Origin: Pseudomonas guariconensis
GTDB lineage: Bacteria > Pseudomonadota > Gammaproteobacteria > Pseudomonadales > Pseudomonadaceae
Assembly: GCF_024127895.1 (NCBI RefSeq)
Contig: NZ_JAMYBK010000027.1
Location: 1 to 58,019, forward strand
Length of the DNA: 58,019 nt
Reading direction: 5' to 3'
Below, piece after piece: positions 52,527 to 58,019 of the stretch (positions within the stretch are counted from its first letter, which is position 1; each line of letters opens with the position of its first letter). The translations under genes and the position numbers were made by a program. The notes under the pieces are model-generated. The model did no database searches and had not been told where the DNA came from. It saw only the letters and a program-made list of their open reading frames with translations.

Positions 52527-53365
52527 GCCTGATTCAACGCATCGACGCCCTGCTCCCGCAAACCCAGTGCGGCAAGTGCGGCCATGCCGGTTGCCGCCCC
52601 TACGCCGAGGGGCTGGCCGCTGGCGAGGCGATCAACAAATGCCCGCCGGGCGGCGACGAAACCATCGCCGCACTGGCACGACTGCTGGATGTACCGGTGA
52701 TCGCGCTCGACCCGACCCGTGGCAGCGCCCCATCCCAGGTGGCCTATATCCGCGAAGCCGAATGCATCGGCTGCACCAAGTGCATCCAGGCCTGCCCAGT
52801 GGATGCCATCGTCGGCGCCGCCAAACTGATGCACACGGTGATCGCCAGCGAGTGCACCGGCTGCGACCTGTGCCTGGCCCCCTGCCCGGTCGACTGCATC
52901 GACCTGGTCGCCGTACCGGACAATGTGGTGCCCATCGTCAGTGGCCTGGCACGTACCGCCGAGCAATTGAGCGCACGCACCCAGCGACGCGACCATGCCC
53001 GTCATCGCCATGAACAACGCAATGCCAGGTTGCGACGCGAAGAAGCACGCCGGCAGGCGCAGCAGCTGGCGCGCCAGCGAGGCGCGGCCGTCTCGACGCC
53101 CGACAGCGCCGCCCCCCAAGACCCGATCAAGGCGGCCATCGAGCGGGTCAAGGCGCAGAAGGCCGCCAATGCCGATGCCACGCTGAAGCAGGCGAAGATC
53201 GCCGCGGCCATGAGCCGCGCGCAGTTGAGCAAAGCCCGCAGCGCCTTCGGCGCTACCCCCAACGACGCACAACGCGCCCAACTGCACGCCTTGGAAGCGG
53301 CCGCCGAACAGGCCCAGCAACGCCTCGATGCTCTGCTGGCCGGGCCAGGCCATGTCAGCGCCTGA
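52523..53365 (+). CDS. rnfB: RnfB-like iron-sulfur protein lacking its membrane anchor
   Basis: This 280-residue protein begins MSLIQRIDALLPQTQCGKCG, so the usual N-terminal membrane helix of RnfB is absent. The first 4Fe-4S motif has cysteines 16, 19, 24 and 41 (ending INKCPPGG). Two ferredoxin motifs follow (CIGCTKCIQACP and CTGCDLCLAPCP). The last 110 residues form a charged Ala/Arg/Gln-rich coiled coil (DPIKAAIERVKAQKAANADA) that resembles the C-terminal repeats of RnfC. It should pass electrons within the Rnf complex. It overlaps rnfA by 4 bases and rnfD by 14. Confidence 0.88.
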   Translation: MSLIQRIDALLPQTQCGKCGHAGCRPYAEGLAAGEAINKCPPGGDETIAALARLLDVPVIALDPTRGSAPSQVAYIREAECIGCTKCIQACPVDAIVGAAKLMHTVIASECTGCDLCLAPCPVDCIDLVAVPDNVVPIVSGLARTAEQLSARTQRRDHARHRHEQRNARLRREEARRQAQQLARQRGAAVSTPDSAAPQDPIKAAIERVKAQKAANADATLKQAKIAAAMSRAQLSKARSAFGATPNDAQRAQLHALEAAAEQAQQRLDALLAGPGHVSA

Positions 53366-54323
53366 CCCACGCCTGCGCTCGGCCATGGGCCTGGTGCTGC
53401 TGGCCTGCGTGCCGGGCCTGCTGAGCCTGTTCTGGCTCCAGGGCTGGGGGGTGTTGTTCAACCTGTTGCTGTGTGCCGGCACCGCCCTGGCTTGTGAAGC
53501 CCTGCTGCTGGCCATGCGCGGCCAGCCCCCGGCACCGGCACTGGCCGATGGCAGTGCCCTGGTCAGCGCCGTGCTGCTGGCCGTCGCCCTTCCCCCCCAT
53601 GCGCCCTGGTGGTTGCCGGTCATCGCCGCGACCGTGGCCATCGGCATCGGCAAGCAGGCCTTTGGTGGCGTCGGCCGCAACCTGTTCAATCCGGCGATGG
53701 TCGGCTATGCCTTCGTTCTCCTGAGCTTTCCCTTGCAGATGACCCAGTGGCCGGGCCAGGCGAGCGGGTTCCTGGACAGCCTGCAACTGGCCTTCACCGG
53801 CCACGGGCAGATCGATGCCTGGGCCCAGCCCACGGTGCTCGACGGCCTGCGCCATAATCGCAGCCTGACCGTCGAGGAACTGTTCGCCCAGCATCCGGGA
53901 TTCGGCAGCATCGGTGGGCGCGACAGCGAGTGGGTCAACCTGGCGTTCCTGCTTGGCGGGCTGTTCCTGCTGCAGCGCAAGGTCATCAGTTGGCATGCGC
54001 CAGCCGGGTTGCTGGCGGGCCTGTTCCTGTTCAGCCTGCTGTGCTGGAACGGTTCGGGCTCCGACTCCAACGGCTCGCCGCTGCTGCACCTGTTCTCCGG
54101 TTCGACCATGCTGGCCGCCTTCTTCATCGCCACCGAACCGGTGTCGGGCCCCAAGGCCCCCCTGGCTCGGCTGTTGTTCGGGCTCGGCGCCGGCGTGCTC
54201 ATCTACCTGATCCGCACCTGGGGCAACTACCCCGACGGTACGGCATTCGCCATCCTCCTGATGAACCTTGCCGTGCCCGCCCTGGAGCGCCAGGCCGCAC
54301 GCCGCCAGCAGGCCACCCCATGA
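53352..54323 (+). CDS. rnfD: RnfD electron transport subunit
   Basis: This 323-residue polytopic protein starts at the ATG at 53352 (MSAPDPRLRSAMGLVLLACV), 14 bases inside the end of rnfB. It has about nine membrane helices. GKQAFGGVGRNLFNPAMVGY and GSTMLAAFFIATEPVSGPKAP match RnfD/NqrB; the Thr of the GST motif is the expected covalent FMN site. It therefore looks capable of carrying flavin. No rnfC gene lies between rnfB and rnfD, where it would normally be. Confidence 0.92.
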   Translation: MSAPDPRLRSAMGLVLLACVPGLLSLFWLQGWGVLFNLLLCAGTALACEALLLAMRGQPPAPALADGSALVSAVLLAVALPPHAPWWLPVIAATVAIGIGKQAFGGVGRNLFNPAMVGYAFVLLSFPLQMTQWPGQASGFLDSLQLAFTGHGQIDAWAQPTVLDGLRHNRSLTVEELFAQHPGFGSIGGRDSEWVNLAFLLGGLFLLQRKVISWHAPAGLLAGLFLFSLLCWNGSGSDSNGSPLLHLFSGSTMLAAFFIATEPVSGPKAPLARLLFGLGAGVLIYLIRTWGNYPDGTAFAILLMNLAVPALERQAARRQQATP

Positions 54324-54922
54324 CGCCGGCGCTGCGCAATGCCGTGCTGCTGGCACTGATCGCCGGCCTGGCCGTGGCGGTGACATTGGCCTGGCGCCAG
54401 TGGACCCAGGCCCCGATCGCCGAAGCCGAACAGCAACTGCACGCCCGGCGCTGGCTGGCGGCACTTCCCCAGGACAGCTACGACAACCAGCCCCTGCAAG
54501 CGCCCCTGCCCCTGGCCGCTACGCGCCTGCCCCACAGCCAGCTGCTGGCCGGCTACCGCGCGACACGAGCCGGCAAACCCAGCGCTATCCTGCTGCGCAG
54601 CCAGACCCAGGGATATGGCGGGCCGATCCTGCTGATGATCGCCATCGATCCGGACGGGCGCCTGCTGGGGATACAGGTGCTGGAACAACAGGAGAGCCCA
54701 GGCCTGGGCGCCCGCCTGGCCGATCCCCAGGCGCATTGGCTGGAGCAGTTCTCGGGCCGTACGCGCGCAGGCAGCTGGGCACTGAAACGCGACCCGGGCG
54801 AGTTCGACCAGTTGGCAGGCGCCACCGTCACCTCGCGCGCAGTGATCGCGGCGCTGCAGGATGCCCTGCGCTACTTTGACGAACACCGTGCCTCCTTGCT
54901 GGGGGAAGACGCCCATGAATAG
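54320..54922 (+). CDS. rnfG: RnfG flavoprotein subunit
   Basis: This 200-residue protein overlaps rnfD by ATGA. One N-terminal membrane helix (about 5-24) anchors a periplasmic FMN-binding domain. GYGGPILLMIAID and LEQQESPGLGARLAD are RnfG motifs. The Thr in GATVTS (about residue 172) is the covalent FMN attachment position. So the flavin part of the chain is kept even though other cofactors in the complex are not. Confidence 0.92.
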   Translation: MTPALRNAVLLALIAGLAVAVTLAWRQWTQAPIAEAEQQLHARRWLAALPQDSYDNQPLQAPLPLAATRLPHSQLLAGYRATRAGKPSAILLRSQTQGYGGPILLMIAIDPDGRLLGIQVLEQQESPGLGARLADPQAHWLEQFSGRTRAGSWALKRDPGEFDQLAGATVTSRAVIAALQDALRYFDEHRASLLGEDAHE

Positions 54923-55439
54923 GTTCTGGTTGCCGGGCATCAGCCTCGTGCCGCTGCTCGGCGCAACTTCGACACTGGCACAAGCCATCACGATAGGCCT
55001 GAGCACCCTGGTGCTGATGGTGCTGCACCAGGGCGTGATGGCCCCGCTGCGCGCGTCACTTACCGGGGCCGCGCGCCTGCTGGCGAGCCTGCTGCTGCTG
55101 GCGGCCCTGGCGAGCTGCCTGCAACTGGGGCTGCGGGCCTGGGCCCTGCCGCTTGCCTTGACGCTCGGTCATTACCCGGCCCTGCTCAGCGTGCAGTGCC
55201 TGGCAGCGGACTGTCTGCTCCCCGACGCATCACGCTGGCGCTACCTGGCGATCCATCTCGCCGGCCTGCTGGCCCTGTACGTGCTGCTCGGCGCCTGCCG
55301 CCAATGGCTGACCCTGGGGCCGGGCCTGCACCTGGCCAGCCTGGCCCCGGGCGGGTTGATACTGCTCGGCCTACTGCTGGCCTTGTACAATCGTCTGCGT
55401 CCGGGCCCTGCCCCCTCACGCCGTCAAGGAAGCCTCTGA
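54915..55439 (+). CDS. rnfE: RnfE-like membrane subunit (divergent)
   Basis: The 174-residue protein starts at the ATG at 54915 (MNRFWLPGISLVPLLGATST), inside the end of rnfG by 8 bases. It has about six membrane helices. In canonical RnfE the first helix has GLCPLLA and a later one TNC; here the first reads SLVPLLGAT with the cysteine replaced by Val. Cysteines appear in SVQCLAADC. The 2Fe-2S site shared with RnfA is thus probably incomplete. It ends 4 bases before nth. Confidence 0.82.
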   Translation: MNRFWLPGISLVPLLGATSTLAQAITIGLSTLVLMVLHQGVMAPLRASLTGAARLLASLLLLAALASCLQLGLRAWALPLALTLGHYPALLSVQCLAADCLLPDASRWRYLAIHLAGLLALYVLLGACRQWLTLGPGLHLASLAPGGLILLGLLLALYNRLRPGPAPSRRQGSL

Positions 55440-55443
55440 CCCC

Positions 55444-56082
<639 letters not shown>

Positions 56083-56186
56083 AGCAATAGAGAAAAACGC
56101 GCGTATACGATTGAAAAAATCTTTTTTACCGGACTCGGCTTTCTCGCTATAAGGACGGCCAATGGCCCCTTGGCTTGGAGTAAATC

Positions 56187-56363
56187 ATGAGCACCGATAA
56201 AGACGACCTGTCGATCGACGATGATCTCACCACCTTGGAAGACGACGTAGAGCCTCCGGTGGAACCCGCGAAGACCAACCTGAGCAAACGCCGCACCATC
56301 GACAACCTTCTCGAGGAGCGGCGCCTGCAGAAGCAGCTGGCCGACTACGACTACGACCTGTAG
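56187..56363 (+). CDS. PA3496-family small acidic protein
   Basis: The 58-residue frame runs from the ATG at 56187 to the TAG at 56361. The N-terminal half is very acidic (MSTDKDDLSIDDDLTTLEDD) and the C-terminal half is a basic helix (SKRRTIDNLLEERRLQKQL). It resembles the PA3496 family, proposed to act in envelope integrity and found next to nth in Pseudomonas. A TTGGAG sequence lies 11 bases before the ATG. A terminator follows. Confidence 0.8.
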   Translation: MSTDKDDLSIDDDLTTLEDDVEPPVEPAKTNLSKRRTIDNLLEERRLQKQLADYDYDL

Positions 56364-56379
56364 CCATCGGACACCCGAG

Positions 56380-56404
56380 AAAGCCTCCCTTGCGGAGGCT
56401 TTTG
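56380..56404. terminator. Terminator after the PA3496-type gene
   Basis: AAAGCCTCC (56380-56388) pairs with GGAGGCTTT (56394-56402) around the loop CTTGC, followed by TG. On the minus strand the opposite T-run is shorter. It mainly serves the plus-strand gene and could also end the convergent response regulator transcript. Confidence 0.82.
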
Positions 56405-56408
56405 CGTT

Positions 56409-57035
56409 TCAGGTCAGGTCGTGGCGCTGGGCAAGTTCGATGAGGTCGACCAGCGACCGGGCATTGAGCTTGAGCAACAGCCGGGTCTTGTAGGTACTGA
56501 CGGTCTTGTTGCTGAGGAACATGCTGTCGGCGATTTCCTTGTTGCTCCTGCCGCGCGCCAGTTGCTGCAGCACCATCATCTCCCGGCCGGAGAGACGTTC
56601 GACCATTTCCTTCTCGCTGCCGCCATTCACGCAGGTACGGCTCTTGTGCAAGGCCTGGTTGGGGAAGTAGCTGTATCCGGACAATACCGCCTTGATCGCA
56701 CTGAGCAACTCGGTCAGTTCCTGTTGCTTGCATACGTAGCCAGCAGCGCCGGCCTGCATGCAACGCATCGAGAAATGCCCTGGCGCCTGGGAGGTGAGTA
56801 CCAGGACCTTGCTCCCCGGACTGGCACCGGTCATGCGGGCGATGACCTCCAACCCATCGAGCCTGGGGATGCCGATATCCAGCACCACGATATCGGGCAG
56901 GCACTCCCGGGTCAGTTGCAAAGCATCCACACCATTGTCGGCTTCCGCCACCACCTCGTAACCATGCCGCTCCATCAGCATGCGTACGGCCAGGCGGATA
57001 ACCGGATGATCATCCACGATAAGCACTTTATTCAT
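56409..57035 (-). CDS. LuxR/NarL-type response regulator
   Basis: This 208-residue two-component regulator has a receiver domain (about 1-120) with acidic residues D8 and D9, phospho-acceptor D53 (VVLDIGIP) and a late conserved Lys in YVCKQQ. A LuxR-type helix-turn-helix (LSGREMMVLQQLARG...NKTVSTYKTRLLLKL) covers about 140-200. From memory it resembles BvgA/RocA1-like regulators of Pseudomonas adhesion pathways, but I cannot assign it to one. No sensor kinase is adjacent. It diverges from the membrane protein at 57412. Confidence 0.9.
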   Translation of the reverse strand: MNKVLIVDDHPVIRLAVRMLMERHGYEVVAEADNGVDALQLTRECLPDIVVLDIGIPRLDGLEVIARMTGASPGSKVLVLTSQAPGHFSMRCMQAGAAGYVCKQQELTELLSAIKAVLSGYSYFPNQALHKSRTCVNGGSEKEMVERLSGREMMVLQQLARGRSNKEIADSMFLSNKTVSTYKTRLLLKLNARSLVDLIELAQRHDLT

Positions 57036-57411
57036 GCGATATCCATTGATTCGTTATTCTAATTTGAAGCACCACAATAACTTAGCCAATCACTGAATGG
57101 TGCGGTGATTTACGGCACACGGCCAGACAAAGAAGAAGCCTACATAAGTTAGAGAAATATCCTACAGCCTTGCTTTTAGGGCAGTCCCATCGGCCGCCCG
57201 TTCAAAGATGCCCAAACGCTAGCACTGACTTCTACCCGGGCCAAGTTCGTATCGTTCTTCCTAACTGAAGGAATATTCCAGTCGTATCGGTAATTAATAA
57301 CTGCAATCGGGCAGAATTAAGGAAGTATTGCTTCAGCGGGAAATAATCCATCTTTCCGTCCACAACGGGAACGGGATAGAGATAGGAAAAATCGCTAATC
57401 AGGCAAGCGCC
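57036..57411. other. AT-richer divergent gap with an inverted repeat
   Basis: This 376-base gap separates the response regulator and the membrane protein, and is clearly more A/T-rich than its surroundings. AATCAC (57088-57093) and GTGATT (57105-57110) form a perfect inverted repeat with 11 bases between. No convincing reading frame or RNA was seen. It probably holds the two divergent promoters and operators. Confidence 0.5.
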
Positions 57412-57876
57412 ATGCGGCATACAGAATCCATCAGTCCCCTGACGATCATCGCCATCTTCGCCGGCATCATCGAGGCGTCCGCCTTGGCATCGTTGCCGTT
57501 TCTCAGCGAAAACAGCCAGACGATCTACACCTGGTTCTTGGTCGGTTTTCCGTTTTTCCTGACGGTATTGTTTTTTCTCACCCTGAACTTCAATTATCGG
57601 TCGCTGTACCAGCCGGCACGGCCGGAACCGGCAGCCCAGGCTGACGCCTCGTCGTCGAAGGTGAGTACGGATCAGGCCGATGCACGGAAAGCCATGACCA
57701 TTGCGCTATCCGGCCCCGATACGCGCAAGATGATCGAGCAGCATATCCTGCGGACCCTGACCCAGCCTCATGCGCGCGCACGCACCTGGGTGCTCCACAA
57801 CCTGGATACCCGGACCTGCATTCACCTGTCGGTGAACGCCCTGGAGCATGGCGAAGAGAAGTGGACGCCCCGCTGA
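57412..57876 (+). CDS. Small inner-membrane protein of unknown function, 154 aa
   Basis: I start it at the ATG at 57412 (MRHTESISPLTIIAIFAGII), as the upstream extension is not protein-like. Two membrane helices (about 9-30 and 42-62) are followed by a cytoplasmic tail of about 90 residues with no recognised domain. The codon use is slightly less GC-rich than in neighbouring genes. It diverges from the response regulator and might be controlled by it. Confidence 0.65.
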   Translation: MRHTESISPLTIIAIFAGIIEASALASLPFLSENSQTIYTWFLVGFPFFLTVLFFLTLNFNYRSLYQPARPEPAAQADASSSKVSTDQADARKAMTIALSGPDTRKMIEQHILRTLTQPHARARTWVLHNLDTRTCIHLSVNALEHGEEKWTPR

Positions 57877-57931
57877 TCCTGGGGCTTGAAAAAAACCGGC
57901 ACAAGGCCGTAATGCTGTTCACTTAAGCCAT

Positions 57932-58019
57932 TGGGGCCGCCTTGCGGCCCTTCGCGGGCAAGCCCGCTCCCACAAGTACGCTGCAAACCTCAAGGAATGC
58001 ACGATCCTGTGGGAGCGGG
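57932..58019. repeat. REP doublet cut by the right edge of the window
   Basis: GGGGCCGCCTTGCGGCCC (57933-57950), TTCGCGGGCAAGCCCGCTCC and CACAAG form one copy. The inverted end GTGGGAGCGGG reaches the last base of the window. The GCGGGCAAGCCCGC core differs from the other REPs here and is the other common P. putida type. Confidence 0.75.

Overview
The window is chromosomal DNA from a fluorescent pseudomonad of the Pseudomonas putida group. Evidence: high-GC codon use throughout; Pseudomonas-type genes (braC-braDEFG, an acylase resembling quiP, a PA3496-type small protein, a small membrane protein resembling cbb3 oxidase subunit CcoM); and many copies of the REP repeat built on GCCGGCTTGCCGGCGATGGG-like cores. 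No phage, insertion sequence, CRISPR array or tRNA was seen. Nearly all of it looks like core genome.

Layout. Positions 1-240 hold the promoter and boxA leader of a ribosomal RNA operon that reads leftwards out of the window. Positions 416-4724 hold a CHASE4-like/PAS/GGDEF/EAL cyclic-di-GMP enzyme, a small unknown protein and an orphan GAF histidine kinase. Positions 4663-8071 hold two consecutive LysR regulator / short-chain dehydrogenase pairs, each divergent. Positions 8157-11219 hold an aaeB-aaeX-aaeA aromatic-acid-type efflux operon with a perfect palindrome of SlyA/MarR type upstream. Positions 11418-13080 hold small genes, including a 38-residue CcoM-like protein behind an FNR/Anr-type promoter. 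rapA, an MHYT/GGDEF/EAL protein and a hydroxyisobutyrate-dehydrogenase-like enzyme follow. At 19542-21725 lies a stand-alone 727-residue protein with FtsZ/tubulin GTPase motifs.

Positions 22683-27668 carry the branched-chain amino acid ABC transporter braC-braD-braE-braF-braG. Positions 27988-42948 are an envelope and housekeeping region: lipoproteins, a COG2509-like FAD protein, slyB, pdxH, three OmpA-family lipoproteins, a serine hydrolase, a GH50-like secreted glycosidase, dinG with a LexA box, CopD-like and DUF1145 membrane proteins, and a four-gene cluster of DUF6231, YchJ, LEA-2 and a His-rich SEC-C protein. Then come the acylase, an M14-type deacylase, dcd, a cold-shock gene, apbC and metG.

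Positions 51978-56082 carry an rnfA-rnfB-rnfD-rnfG-rnfE-nth operon that lacks rnfC. Its RnfB has no membrane anchor, and RnfA/RnfE have lost most of the expected iron-sulfur cysteines. The window ends with a LuxR-type response regulator divergent from a small membrane protein, and a REP cut by the window edge.

The strongest leads are the tubulin-like GTPase and the reduced, rnfC-less Rnf complex. Next come the CcoM-like gene with two Anr-type boxes, the SlyA-like operator, and an OmpA lipoprotein with a histone-H1-like tail.
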